64,000 nucleotides of DNA. Source: Duganella sp. BJB480. Lineage in GTDB: Bacteria; Pseudomonadota; Gammaproteobacteria; Burkholderiales; Burkholderiaceae_D. Positions within the stretch are counted from its first letter, which is position 1, and every line of letters begins with the position of its first letter. Shown one piece after another: positions 26,562 to 34,994 of the stretch. Position numbers and translations under genes: made by a program. The stretch is from assembly GCA_003416985.1 (NCBI GenBank), contig QVIN01000004.1, positions 62,001 to 126,000 of the forward strand, in the 5' to 3' direction. The notes below the pieces were generated by a model. That model searched no databases and was not told the origin of the DNA. It worked only from the letters and a program-made list of their open reading frames with translations.

Positions 26562-27230
26562 ATGGCGACGGCACTGATCATCGGCGCCTCGCGCGGCATC
26601 GGCCTGGAACTGGCACGCCAGTACCTGGCCGATGGCTGGCGCGTGATCGCCACCGCGCGCAAGCCGGAGGACGTGGACGCCTTGGCCGAGCTGGGCGCCG
26701 AGGCCCACGGGCTGGACGTGACCAACGTCGAGGCCGTCGCTGGCCTGGGCTGGAAGCTGGACGGCGAGGAGCTCAACGTGGCCATCCTCAACGCCGGCGT
26801 GTACGGCCCGCGCCACGACGGCTTCCCGTTGCAGTCGGACTTCGACACGGTGATGCACACCAACGTGCTGGCGGCGATGCGGCTGCTGCCCATCATCGCG
26901 CCGATGGTGTGCGCGGTGCGCGGCAAGCTGGCGGTGCTGTCGTCGAAGATGGGTTCGCTCAGCGAGCGCAGCAATCCAAGCGGCTCGCTGTACCGCGCCA
27001 GCAAGGCGGCGCTGAACTCGGTGCTGATCGATACCGCGCTGAGCTTCGGCAAGCAGGGTGCGACGTGCGTGGCCCTGCATCCGGGCTGGGTGCGTACGGA
27101 CATGGGGGGCGGCGAGGCCGACCTCTCGGTGGAACAAAGCGCGGCAGGCATACGCGCAACGCTGGCGGCGCTACCCGCGTCCGACCGGGCGGAGTATCGC
27201 AACTACGATGGCACAAGCATCGGCTGGTGA
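26562..27230 (+). CDS. Short-chain dehydrogenase/reductase
   Basis: Classical SDR fold, 222 aa. Cofactor loop GASRGIG (8-14), NAG motif LNAGVYG, catalytic Ser in LSSKMGS and YRASK (Tyr-x-x-x-Lys). C-terminal substrate loop HPGWVRTDMGG. Four bases after the thiolase stop and 24 before an acyl-CoA dehydrogenase, so within the liu locus 1 operon. Substrate cannot be read from the sequence. Confidence 0.9.
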   Translation: MATALIIGASRGIGLELARQYLADGWRVIATARKPEDVDALAELGAEAHGLDVTNVEAVAGLGWKLDGEELNVAILNAGVYGPRHDGFPLQSDFDTVMHTNVLAAMRLLPIIAPMVCAVRGKLAVLSSKMGSLSERSNPSGSLYRASKAALNSVLIDTALSFGKQGATCVALHPGWVRTDMGGGEADLSVEQSAAGIRATLAALPASDRAEYRNYDGTSIGW

Positions 27231-27254
27231 TTCAATAACGATAAACGAGACAAC

Positions 27255-28382
27255 ATGATACTGAGCGAAGAACACGAAATGATACGCGACGCCCTGCGCA
27301 CTTTCTCGCAGGAGCGCCTGGCGCCCAACGCGGCCCGCTGGGACAAGGAGCACCACTTCCCGAAAGAGGAGCTGAAGGAGCTGGCTGCGCTGGGCGCGTT
27401 CGGCGTCGCGGTGCCGGAGGCGCTGGGCGGCGCCGGCATGGATTATGTGTCGCTCGCGCTGGTATTGGAAGAGATCGCGGCGGGTGATGGCGGCACCTCC
27501 ACCATCATCTCGGTCAACAACTGCCCGGTGTGCAGCATCGCCATGATGTACGCCAACGACAAGCAGAAACAGCAGTGGCTGCGTCCGCTGGCACAGGGCG
27601 AGATGCTGGGCGCCTTCTGCCTGACCGAGCCGCACACCGGCAGCGACGCCGCCGCGCTGCGCACCACCGCCACGCGCGACGGCGACGAGTACGTGATCAA
27701 AGGCGTGAAGCAGTTCATCACCAGCGGCAAGTATGCGGACGTGGCCATCGTCATGGCGGTCACCGACAAGGCGGCCGGCAAGAAGGGCATCAGCGCGTTC
27801 TGGGTGCCGACCTCGGCGCCGGGCTACATCGTGGCGGGGCTGGAACAGAAGATGGGCCAGCACTCGTCGGACACGGCGCAGATCCTGTTCGAGAACTGCC
27901 GCATTCCGGCGGAGAATTTGATCGGCGAGGAAGGCCAGGGTTACAAGATCGCCCTGTCCGGGCTGGAGGGCGGACGCATCGGCATCGCCTCGCAGGCGGT
28001 GGGCATGGCGCGCGCGGCGTATGAAGCGGCGCTGGCCTACGCGCGCGATCGCGAAAGCTTCGGCAAGCCGATCTTCGAGCACCAGGCGGTGCAGTTCCGC
28101 CTGTCGGACATGGCGACGCAGATCGAAGCGGCGCGCCAGCTGATCCACCATGCGGCCTCGATGAAGGACGCCGGCCTGCCGTGCCTGAAGGAAGCGGCGA
28201 TGGCCAAGCTGTTCGCCTCGGAGATGGCGGAGAAGGTGTGCTCGGACGCGATCCAGGTGCACGGCGGCTATGGCTACGTGTCCGACTTCCCGGTGGAGCG
28301 CATCTACCGCGACGTGCGCGTCTGCCAGATCTACGAGGGCACCAGCGACATCCAGAAACTGCTGATCGCCCGCGCGCTGTAA
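27255..28382 (+). CDS. Acyl-CoA dehydrogenase (short/branched-chain type)
   Basis: Acyl-CoA dehydrogenase of 375 aa. Flavin-binding segments AFCLTEPHTGSDAAAL and KQFITSGKYAD. Catalytic Glu361 is at the usual C-terminal position (QIYEGTSDIQKLL), unlike the liuA enzyme. Last gene of liu locus 1; likely acts on a short or 2-methyl-branched acyl-CoA, for example from isoleucine or valine. The inference rests on context and overall similarity. A REP-like hairpin begins 22 bases past its stop. Confidence 0.93.
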   Translation: MILSEEHEMIRDALRTFSQERLAPNAARWDKEHHFPKEELKELAALGAFGVAVPEALGGAGMDYVSLALVLEEIAAGDGGTSTIISVNNCPVCSIAMMYANDKQKQQWLRPLAQGEMLGAFCLTEPHTGSDAAALRTTATRDGDEYVIKGVKQFITSGKYADVAIVMAVTDKAAGKKGISAFWVPTSAPGYIVAGLEQKMGQHSSDTAQILFENCRIPAENLIGEEGQGYKIALSGLEGGRIGIASQAVGMARAAYEAALAYARDRESFGKPIFEHQAVQFRLSDMATQIEAARQLIHHAASMKDAGLPCLKEAAMAKLFASEMAEKVCSDAIQVHGGYGYVSDFPVERIYRDVRVCQIYEGTSDIQKLLIARAL

Positions 28383-28404
28383 GTCCACATTGGGGTTAAG
28401 CAAT

Positions 28405-28494
28405 TTGGGGTCAAGTCTGATATTCGGACACGAGCTCTGCCGTAAGCGCACGTTTACGGCAGAGCTCGTGTCCGAATGTCAGACTTGACCCCAA
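28405..28494. repeat. Dispersed long inverted repeat, copy A
   Basis: Arms of 41 bases (28405-28445 and 28454-28494) with a single mismatch that would be a G.U pair in RNA, and an eight-base loop. Outer part TTGGGGTCAAGTCTGA, inner part GAGCTCTGCCGTAA. It fills the gap between the 3' ends of the acyl-CoA dehydrogenase and the convergent flavin reductase gene, so it could act as a bidirectional transcription or decay barrier. The second copy is at 46851-46938. Confidence 0.95.
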
Positions 28495-28511
28495 GTTTAC
28501 TGACCGCAAGT

Positions 28512-29087
28512 TTAGGTTTTGACTTTAGCGAGTTCGCCGATGGCGTAGAACGTGCCGCCGGCGATGTAGTGCAGGCTGCGCCATTCCGGGCCGGCCGATT
28601 CGAATTCCCAGTGGCCGTTGCGGAACACCCGGCTGTCGCCCCACGCCGACACTACCTCGCCGATGAACAGGTCGTAGGTCTGCTGGTTGTGCGGCTCCGG
28701 TACCACTTTGCAGATCAGCCAGCCCGAGCAGCCCGCCACCAGCGGCGTCTCGTGGCCTTCCACATGGAACAGCTCGACGCCGCAGCGGGCCAGCTTGTCC
28801 GGCACATCGGCCAGGCTCATGCTGCCGACCGCGTGCGTCAGCTCGATCTGTGCCATGTTCGGCACCTGCAGCGCGAAATAGCCGCTGCGCTCGACCAGCG
28901 CGCGCGTGCTGGTTGCCTTGTCCAGCACCACCGTGATCTTCGGCGGCATGAAATCCAGCGCGCACGACCAGGCCGCCGCCATCACGTCGGCAGTGCCTCC
29001 ATGCGTGGCCGAGACCAGCACCGTCGGGCCGTGGTTCAGCAGGCGATACGCTTTTTCCAGTTCCACTGGCAGGATGTGCAGGTCCAT
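28512..29087 (-). CDS. Flavin reductase-family protein
   Basis: FMN-binding split-barrel protein (191 aa) of the flavin reductase/DIM6 family: ILPVELEKAYRLLNHGPTVLVSATHGGTADVMAAAWSC is the N-terminal FMN-contacting strand pair, followed by STRALVERSGYFALQVP. The start at 29087 overlaps the arsH TGA by one base (TGATG). It is the last gene of the ars operon and may supply reduced flavin for ArsH-like oxidation; that link is inference. Confidence 0.88.
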   Translation of the reverse strand: MDLHILPVELEKAYRLLNHGPTVLVSATHGGTADVMAAAWSCALDFMPPKITVVLDKATSTRALVERSGYFALQVPNMAQIELTHAVGSMSLADVPDKLARCGVELFHVEGHETPLVAGCSGWLICKVVPEPHNQQTYDLFIGEVVSAWGDSRVFRNGHWEFESAGPEWRSLHYIAGGTFYAIGELAKVKT

Positions 29088-29791
29088 CAAATCTTCCCAA
29101 GTTGTCGGTTGATCGCCTTGACCGAACGCTCGTTGCGTTCGCTGTAGCGGTCGGTCAGGTAGTCGGTCCTGCCGCGCAGCAGCAGGGTCATCTTGAACAG
29201 CTCTTCCATCACGTCCACCACGCGCTCGTAGTACGCGGAGGGACGCATGCGGCCGGCGTCGTCGAATTCCTTGTAGGCCATCGGCACCGACGACTGGTTG
29301 GGGATCGTGAACATACGCATCCAGCGTCCCAGCAACCGCAGCGTGTTGACCACGTTGAACGACTGCGATCCGCCGCACACCTGCATCACCGCCAGCGTGC
29401 GCCCCTGGCTCGGACGCAGCGCACCTTGCTCCAGCGGGATCCAGTCGATCTGGTTCTTCATCACGGCGGTGATCGCGCCGTGCCGCTCCGGGCTGCACCA
29501 CACCTGCCCCTCGGACCACAGCGACAGAGCACGCAGCTCCTGCACCTTGGGATGGTCTTCCGGCACGCTGCCCGCCATCGGCAACTCGGTCGGGTCGAAG
29601 ATCTTCACCTCGGCGCCAAAGTGCTCCAGGATGCGTGCGGCCTCTTCCGTCAGGAAGCGGCTGAACGAGCGCTCGCGCAGCGATCCATACAGCATCAGGA
29701 TGCGCGGCGGATGGTCGAAGTCGCCAACCGGCGCCAGCTTGTCCAGCGTCGGCGTGTCCAGCAGGGCTGGGTTGATGTTGGGCAGGTCCAT
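29087..29791 (-). CDS. arsH: Arsenical resistance protein ArsH
   Basis: NADPH-dependent FMN reductase-type ArsH (234 aa), which oxidises trivalent organoarsenicals. The phosphate-binding loop [22 protein letters not shown] and the EHG-type flavin contact [19 protein letters not shown] are diagnostic. Nine bases separate it from arsB upstream and it overlaps the flavin reductase gene by one base. Confidence 0.95.
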   Translation of the reverse strand: MDLPNINPALLDTPTLDKLAPVGDFDHPPRILMLYGSLRERSFSRFLTEEAARILEHFGAEVKIFDPTELPMAGSVPEDHPKVQELRALSLWSEGQVWCSPERHGAITAVMKNQIDWIPLEQGALRPSQGRTLAVMQVCGGSQSFNVVNTLRLLGRWMRMFTIPNQSSVPMAYKEFDDAGRMRPSAYYERVVDVMEELFKMTLLLRGRTDYLTDRYSERNERSVKAINRQLGKI

Positions 29792-29800
29792 GCAGATTCC

Positions 29801-31081
29801 TCAGTTAAGGCGCAGGGCCAGCGCCGCCAGCGTCACCAGCAGCACCGGCAAGGTCAGGCAGATGCCGACGCGGAAGTAATAGCCCCACGAAATCTTGATG
29901 CCTTTGTTTTCCAGCACATGCAGCCACAGCAGCGTGGCCAGGCTGCCGATCGGCGTGATCTTCGGTCCCAGGTCGCTGCCGATCACGTTGGCGTAGACCA
30001 TGGCCTCGCGCGCCGCGCCCTGCGCGGTGCTGGCGTCGATCGACAGCGCGCCGATCAGCACGGTCGGCAGGTTGTTCATGATCGACGACAGGATGGCCGT
30101 GATGACACCGGTCCCCATCGCAGCGCCCCATACGCCGTGCTGCGCGCAGGCGTTGAGCGCAGACGTCAGGTAGTCGGTCAGGCCGGCGTTGCGCAGGCCG
30201 TACACCACCAGGTACATGCCCAGCGAGAAGACCACGATCTGCCACGGCGCGTTGCCGATCACCTCGCGCGTGGAGATGCGGTGCCCGCGCGCCGCCACCA
30301 GCAGCAGCATGGCCGCGCCGACGGCGGAGGTGGCGCTGATCGGCACGCCCAGGTCCTCCAGCCAGAAGAAGCCGATCAACAGCAGGCCCAGCACCCACCA
30401 GCCGGTGACGAAGGTGGCGCGGTCGTGGATCGCGTCCTCGGGCCGCTTGACCTGCGCCAGGTCGTAGTCGGCCGGGATGTCGCGGTGGAAGAACCACAGC
30501 AGCACCGCCAGCGTGGCGGCCACGGCGACAAAGTTCACCGGCACCATCACCGCCGCGTAGCGCGCGAAGCTGACGTTGAAGTAGTCCGCCGAGACGATGT
30601 TGACCAGGTTGGACACCACCAGCGGCAGGCTGGCCGTGTCGGCCACGAAGCCGGCCGCCATCACGAAGGCCAGCGTGGCCTTGCCGGAGAATTTCAGCTC
30701 GCGCAGCATGGCGATGACGATGGGCGTGAGGATCAGCGCCGCGCCGTCGTTGGCGAACAGCGCCGACACCGCCGCGCCCAGCAGCACGAACATCGCGAAC
30801 AGCAGCTTGCCGCTGCCGCGTCCCCAGCGCGCCACGTGCAGCGCGGCCCACTCGAAGAAGCCGGCCTTGTCCAGCAACAGGCTGATGACGATGATGGCCA
30901 CGAAGGTGCCGGTGGCGTTCCACACGATGTGCCACACGACGGGGATGTCGCCGACATGGATCACGCCGGCCAGCAGCGCGACGCAGGCGCCGGCCACAGC
31001 GCTCCAGCCTATGCCCAGGCCACGCGGCTGCCAGATGACGAGGGTCAGCGTGGCCAGGAAGATCAGGGAGGCGGCCACCAT
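29801..31081 (-). CDS. arsB: Arsenite efflux permease ArsB
   Basis: Arsenite/antiporter membrane protein of 426 aa with about 12 membrane segments, matching ArsB length. Diagnostic segments include [31 protein letters not shown], and [16 protein letters not shown] near the C-terminus, with the ion-binding NxP-type NNLP motif. The ATG at 31081 overlaps the arsC TGA by one base; longer in-frame extension is arsC read in another frame and was rejected. Confidence 0.95.
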   Translation of the reverse strand: MVAASLIFLATLTLVIWQPRGLGIGWSAVAGACVALLAGVIHVGDIPVVWHIVWNATGTFVAIIVISLLLDKAGFFEWAALHVARWGRGSGKLLFAMFVLLGAAVSALFANDGAALILTPIVIAMLRELKFSGKATLAFVMAAGFVADTASLPLVVSNLVNIVSADYFNVSFARYAAVMVPVNFVAVAATLAVLLWFFHRDIPADYDLAQVKRPEDAIHDRATFVTGWWVLGLLLIGFFWLEDLGVPISATSAVGAAMLLLVAARGHRISTREVIGNAPWQIVVFSLGMYLVVYGLRNAGLTDYLTSALNACAQHGVWGAAMGTGVITAILSSIMNNLPTVLIGALSIDASTAQGAAREAMVYANVIGSDLGPKITPIGSLATLLWLHVLENKGIKISWGYYFRVGICLTLPVLLVTLAALALRLN

Positions 31082-31554
31082 CAGGACACGCTCAGGCCGC
31101 CGATGCGGTCCAGTTCCTGCTTGAGTTGGTTCTTGTCCGCGCTCGGAGGCAAGGCCAGGAAGGCCTCGATGCGCGCGCGGATGATGCGGTAGGCGTGCTC
31201 GAACGCCGCCTCGATTTCGTCCTCGGGGCCGACCACATGGCTGGGATCGTCCACGCCCCAATGCGCGCGCAGCACCTGGCCCAGGTAGGCCGGGCAAGTC
31301 TCGCCGGCCGCGCTGCCGCAGACGGTGATGACGATGTCCGGCGTGACCGGCAAGTCGTTCCACGATTTGCTGTAATAGCCCTCGGCGGAAATCCCCTTGC
31401 GCGCCAGCAGCGCCACCGCGCGCGGATGCAGCGCGCCCGCCGGCTGGCTGCCGGCGCTGATGGCGCGCCAGCCCGCCGGCGCCAGGTGGTTGAAGACGCC
31501 TTCGCTCAACACCGAGCGGCAGGAATTACCGGTACAAAGAAAGAGAACGTTCAT
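31081..31554 (-). CDS. arsC: Arsenate reductase ArsC, low-molecular-weight phosphatase type
   Basis: Thioredoxin- or glutaredoxin-coupled arsenate reductase of 157 aa with an LMW-PTP fold. P-loop CTGNSCRS: Cys7 (nucleophile), Cys12 and Arg13. Further Cys occur in [15 protein letters not shown], where the resolving cysteine is expected. Overlaps arsR upstream (four bases) and arsB downstream (one base). Confidence 0.95.
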   Translation of the reverse strand: MNVLFLCTGNSCRSVLSEGVFNHLAPAGWRAISAGSQPAGALHPRAVALLARKGISAEGYYSKSWNDLPVTPDIVITVCGSAAGETCPAYLGQVLRAHWGVDDPSHVVGPEDEIEAAFEHAYRIIRARIEAFLALPPSADKNQLKQELDRIGGLSVS

Positions 31555-31865
31555 GGGGTGCAGTCATTGACGCCGCAGGGCAGGCCGCTGCAGCAGTTTT
31601 CGGTAAGAAAGCCGATCAGGCCGTTCATCGCGCCCACGTCGGCCGCGTAGATGATGAAGCGGCCATCCTGGCGCGAGCTGACCATGCCGGCATGGCTCAG
31701 CTCCTTCAGGTGGAAGGACAGCGACGACGGCGAGATGGCGAGCCGTTCCGCGATTTTACTGGCCGCCATGCCGTCCGGCCCAGCCTGCACGAGCAGCCGG
31801 AACACGGCCAGGCGGCTTTCCTGGGCCAGCGACGACAGGGCCGCCAGAGCTTGTTTGGTATCCAT
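31551..31865 (-). CDS. arsR: ArsR-family arsenic-responsive repressor
   Basis: A 104-residue winged-helix metalloid sensor: LAISPSSLSFHLKELSHAGMV is the recognition helix. No CxC pair is present in that helix (the classical plasmid R773 site). Instead four cysteines cluster at the C-terminus: Cys91, Cys92, Cys97 and Cys102 (ENCCSGLPCGVNDC), like the adjacent-cysteine site of the Acidithiobacillus-type ArsR. The ATG at 31865 has no ribosome-binding site but lies at the predicted transcription start, so the mRNA may be leaderless. Confidence 0.94.
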   Translation of the reverse strand: MDTKQALAALSSLAQESRLAVFRLLVQAGPDGMAASKIAERLAISPSSLSFHLKELSHAGMVSSRQDGRFIIYAADVGAMNGLIGFLTENCCSGLPCGVNDCTP

Positions 31866-31872
31866 GCGGCCG

Positions 31873-31913
31873 ATGTTACCGTAAACGATTCGACATTTCA
31901 AATAATATTGAAA
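31873..31913 (-). promoter_or_regulatory. ars promoter and ArsR operator
   Basis: On the minus strand TTGAAA (31896-31901) and TAACAT (31873-31878) are spaced by exactly 17. The palindrome TTTCAA-ATAATA-TTGAAA (31896-31913) overlaps the -35. A 10-base direct repeat AAACGATTCG occurs at 31883-31892 and 31911-31920. Transcription would begin at about 31866, right at the arsR ATG. Confidence 0.7.
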
Positions 31914-31925
31914 CGATTCGGTCAT

Positions 31926-31953
31926 AAAAAAAAGCCCGCATCTCAGCGGGCTT
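31926..31953 (-). terminator. Strong intrinsic terminator
   Basis: AAGCCCGC (31932-31939), six-base loop, GCGGGCTT (31946-31953). On the minus strand eight T follow (A-run 31926-31933). It ends transcripts coming from the yihY side, or a separate small RNA in 31954-32200, before the ars promoter. Confidence 0.92.
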
Positions 31954-32200
31954 CGTTCCAATGTATTACCAATGCTTTAATCGTATGCCGGAATCCAGTG
32001 CTATCTGCAAAGTGACTCCAGAGTCTCGGACGCCCATGCTATCTGCGTGGTGCCTCCAACGTGTAAATCGACCATCGTATCCGGAATTACAACTCCAGGT
32101 TTCGCGTCAACTGCGGTTCGGTCTTACACATATCGAATCGCGGCGCTCCACTTGGATGTGGGACTGTTGTCCGGGATTCCTCCCTTCCAACCTCAACCAC
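31926..32200 (-). ncRNA. Candidate GGA-rich small RNA
   Basis: A gene-free stretch of about 270 bases closed by a strong terminator and preceded by a possible promoter. Read on the minus strand it has 11 GGA trinucleotides against about six on the plus strand. Several are in predicted loops or small stems, such as GGGAGGAATCCC and GACTCTGGAGTC. An imperfect repeat of about 21 bases, ending GCAGATAGCA, occurs twice (near 31998 and 32036), and ATTCCGG.ATACGA also occurs twice. Repeated GGA in hairpins is the mark of CsrA/RsmA-sequestering RNAs. It may equally be the 3' UTR of yihY. No convincing ORF. Confidence 0.3.
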
Positions 32201-32206
32201 GAACGT

Positions 32207-32238
32207 AGTGTAACACAGTTTTTTGTGCGACGCACAAA
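32207..32238 (-). promoter_or_regulatory. Palindrome and possible promoter downstream of yihY
   Basis: TTTGTGCG-A-CGCACAAA (32222-32238) is a perfect 8-bp-arm palindrome directly after the yihY stop. Eleven bases on (minus direction) is TACACT (32207-32212), a possible -10; TTGTGC within the palindrome is a -35 candidate at a long 19-base spacing. The palindrome looks like a protein-binding site rather than an RNA hairpin, since the loop would be one base. Confidence 0.35.
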
Positions 32239-33156
32239 TTATTTTACTTCTGTAGCTTGGGTGGTCATCGGCACCGCTTCGCGCGGCTGGCGGTGGCGTC
32301 CGACCCGCTCGAACTCGGAGATGACCTGGGCGCCGAACAGCAGCAAGGTGGCGCCGATCTCCAGGCTGAACATGACGACGATGGCGGTGGTCATCGAACC
32401 GTACACCACGTTCACCTGCGACAAGGTTGAAAAATACCAAACCAGGATGTGGCGCGCCAGTTCCCACAGCAGCGCCGCCGTCACGCCGCCGATCAGCGCG
32501 TGCGACAGCGACAGCCGGCCCACCGGCATCACCAGGTAGATCGAGGTCAGCACCAGCACCTCGCCGCCCAGTCCCAGCAGGTACAGCAGCACGCCGGACA
32601 CGCCATGCAGCGACCAGCTGTAGCCGAGGAATTGCACGCTCTCCTCGCCCAGCACCTGCAGGCTGCCGGCCACCAGCGTCACCAGCAGCATGCCCACGCC
32701 CAGCGACAGGATGTAGCAGTAGGGCATGATCGCCGAGATCAGGAAATGCCGGCGCCGTATCTCGACCCGGTGCTTGAAGATCACGCACATGGCGTTTTCC
32801 AGCACGGTGAACGCCAGCGAGCTGAAGAAAATCATGCTGACCACCAGCACCCAGCCGATCAGGTCGCGGTGTTCAAGGAAATGGCCGACCTCGGTCACGA
32901 TGGCCTTGGCCTGGCCCGGCACCAGCCAGTTCAGGTAGCGGCCCAGCGTGGCCAGCAGCTCGTCCTGCGCGATCACATGCGACAGCGCGACCACCACCAG
33001 CATCACCAGCGGCACGATGGACAGCAGCGAGTAATAGGCGACCGCACCCGCCAGCAGCAAGCCTTGATTGGCGCGGAAGCCCTTCACGCATTGCACCAGG
33101 AAAGCCATCGGGTGCGCGCTGACGTGCAGCAGCGCCCTGCGGTTGAATAGTCTCAT
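32239..33156 (-). CDS. YihY/BrkB-family inner membrane protein
   Basis: A 305-residue polytopic protein with about six membrane segments. Family features: AYYSLLSIVPLVMLVVVALSHVI near the N-terminus, FSSLAFTVLENAMCVIF, and the C-terminal VYGSMTTAIVVMFSLEIGATLLLFGAQV. Often mis-annotated as ribonuclease BN; its function is not settled. The ATG at 33156 gives the usual N-terminus; a longer open frame is the neighbour gene in another frame. Confidence 0.92.
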   Translation of the reverse strand: MRLFNRRALLHVSAHPMAFLVQCVKGFRANQGLLLAGAVAYYSLLSIVPLVMLVVVALSHVIAQDELLATLGRYLNWLVPGQAKAIVTEVGHFLEHRDLIGWVLVVSMIFFSSLAFTVLENAMCVIFKHRVEIRRRHFLISAIMPYCYILSLGVGMLLVTLVAGSLQVLGEESVQFLGYSWSLHGVSGVLLYLLGLGGEVLVLTSIYLVMPVGRLSLSHALIGGVTAALLWELARHILVWYFSTLSQVNVVYGSMTTAIVVMFSLEIGATLLLFGAQVISEFERVGRHRQPREAVPMTTQATEVK

Positions 33157-33176
33157 GCGGACATTGTACGCATGAC

Positions 33177-34895
33177 TCAGCGCGGCGTATGTGCGTCGAC
33201 GTCCAGATAGCGCCAGTTGGTGAATTCGACCGGATGGCGCCGGTAGTTCTTCAGCCACGGCTGTTGCAGGTCGGCGGAAATCGGATGCGTCAGCAGCACC
33301 CACGGGGTGTAGGCGTGGATGAGCTGCGCCATCTCGTCGTACAGCGCGGTGCGCTGCGGCGAGTCGCCCATGGTGCGGCTCAGCTCGTAGCGCTGGTTGT
33401 AGGCGGGCAGGTTGAAGCGCGCATAGTTGGCGCGGCCGCTGTTGGGGCCGTACAGCAGCTGGTAGAAGTTCTCGCCGTCCGGGAAGTCGGCGACCCAGTT
33501 GGTCTCGAACATCATCACCGAGCCCAGGCGCGACGCTTTGATGATCTCGGTTTTCTTGTCGCTCTTGAATGTGACTTTCAGGCCGATGGCATTCAGGTTC
33601 TTGCGCCACAGCTCGTCGCGCAGGCGGCCCACGGTGGAGGATTCGCTGTGCATCACCAGGGTCAGCGGCTTGCCGTCGGGCTGGGTGCGGAAGCCGTCGG
33701 CGGCCTTGCGGTAGCCGTAGCGCTCCAGCAGCGCGTTGGCCAGCGCGGGATCGTATGCCACCGGGCTGCGGTAGGCGGGATCGTAACCCAGCACGTTCGG
33801 CGGCAGCGGCGTGACGGCCGGCAGCGCCAGGCCCTTCTTCATCAGCGCCACGTCCTCGCCGCTGTTGTAGCCCAGCGCGATGGCGCGCCGCAAGGCCAGT
33901 TTCTCCTTGCCGTAGCCGCCGATCAGCGGGTCGTCCATGTTCATCCACATGTAGTACGTTTGCAGCACGGGGAAGGGTGACAGCACCATGCCCTGCCTGG
34001 CCAGCGCCGGCTTCAGGGTAGGCTTGGCGTCGGCGGTCAGCACCATGTCCTTCATCGATTCCGGCAGCTGTTCGAGGAAATCGAATTCGCCGTTCAGGAA
34101 GCCCAGCACGCGGGACTGGTATTCCTCGACGATCTTGATGTCGACCTGGTCCAGCAGCGGCAGGCGGCGGCCCTGGAACATCGTCGGGCGGAAGTCGCGG
34201 TTGGCCAGCAGCGTGATCTGGTCGCTGTGCTTCCATCGGCCCATCAGGAAGGGACCGGTGCCGACCGGATGGTTGCCGGCCTGCGCGCCGTAGGCCTCCA
34301 TCACCTCGCGCGCGACCACGCCGGTCGATGGCGTGGCCAGGTAGAACAGGAAGTTGGGATCGGCCGCGTTGAGCTTGATGCGCAAGGTGAACTTGTCGAC
34401 CGCTTGCAGGCCGGCGATGTCGCTGTCGTAGCTGAATTTGGTCTTGAGCGCCTCGTCGCCGGCGATCTTGCCCTCCAACAGGAACAGCCATGGCGACTTC
34501 AGCGTGGGGTCGTACAGGCGCTTCAGGCTGTAGACGTAATCCTGCGCCGTCACTTGCCGGTGCTCGCCCTTGAACGCCGGATCGGGCGTGAAGTAGATGT
34601 CCTGCCGCAGATGGAAGGTGTAGCTCAGGCCGTTGTCCTCGATGGTCGGCATGGCGCTCAGCGTGTTGGGCTGCAGCTTGACGGGGCGGGCCAGGTAATC
34701 GTAGCGCAGCAGCGGGTCGAACAAGTTCTCCAGCAGGCTCAGGCTGGCGATGTCGGACGCCACCGCCGGATCAAGTCCGGTCTCGCCGGTGCTCAGGAAG
34801 GCGTGCAGGACTTTCGGCGCGGCGGCATCGGCGCCGCCGGCCGATAACACCAGCGCCAGCACGACTGCGGCATAACTTTTGGTCATCAGGTCCAT
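33177..34895 (-). CDS. Peptide/dipeptide ABC transporter substrate-binding protein
   Basis: Family 5 extracellular solute-binding protein (572 aa from this start). A cleavable signal peptide, MDLMTKSYAAVVLALVLSA followed by GGADA, is followed by the family fold: LLENLFDPLLRYDYLARPVKLQ, YTFHLRQDIYFTPDPAFKG, NHPVGTGPFLMGRWKHSD and WVADFPDGENFYQLLYG. GAGGTG upstream of the ATG at 34895 decides the start. No permease or ATPase genes are adjacent, so it is an orphan binding protein that must share a transporter. It is divergent from the spmAB fusion. Confidence 0.9.
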   Translation of the reverse strand: MDLMTKSYAAVVLALVLSAGGADAAAPKVLHAFLSTGETGLDPAVASDIASLSLLENLFDPLLRYDYLARPVKLQPNTLSAMPTIEDNGLSYTFHLRQDIYFTPDPAFKGEHRQVTAQDYVYSLKRLYDPTLKSPWLFLLEGKIAGDEALKTKFSYDSDIAGLQAVDKFTLRIKLNAADPNFLFYLATPSTGVVAREVMEAYGAQAGNHPVGTGPFLMGRWKHSDQITLLANRDFRPTMFQGRRLPLLDQVDIKIVEEYQSRVLGFLNGEFDFLEQLPESMKDMVLTADAKPTLKPALARQGMVLSPFPVLQTYYMWMNMDDPLIGGYGKEKLALRRAIALGYNSGEDVALMKKGLALPAVTPLPPNVLGYDPAYRSPVAYDPALANALLERYGYRKAADGFRTQPDGKPLTLVMHSESSTVGRLRDELWRKNLNAIGLKVTFKSDKKTEIIKASRLGSVMMFETNWVADFPDGENFYQLLYGPNSGRANYARFNLPAYNQRYELSRTMGDSPQRTALYDEMAQLIHAYTPWVLLTHPISADLQQPWLKNYRRHPVEFTNWRYLDVDAHTPR

Positions 34896-34994
34896 TCCAC
34901 CTCGCATACGTAAAGCGGCAGCTTATAACTTTTTTGGCGGGCTTACCCGCTATACTTTGCGGATCGCCCACTGCTTTCAGGAAAAATACTCGAT

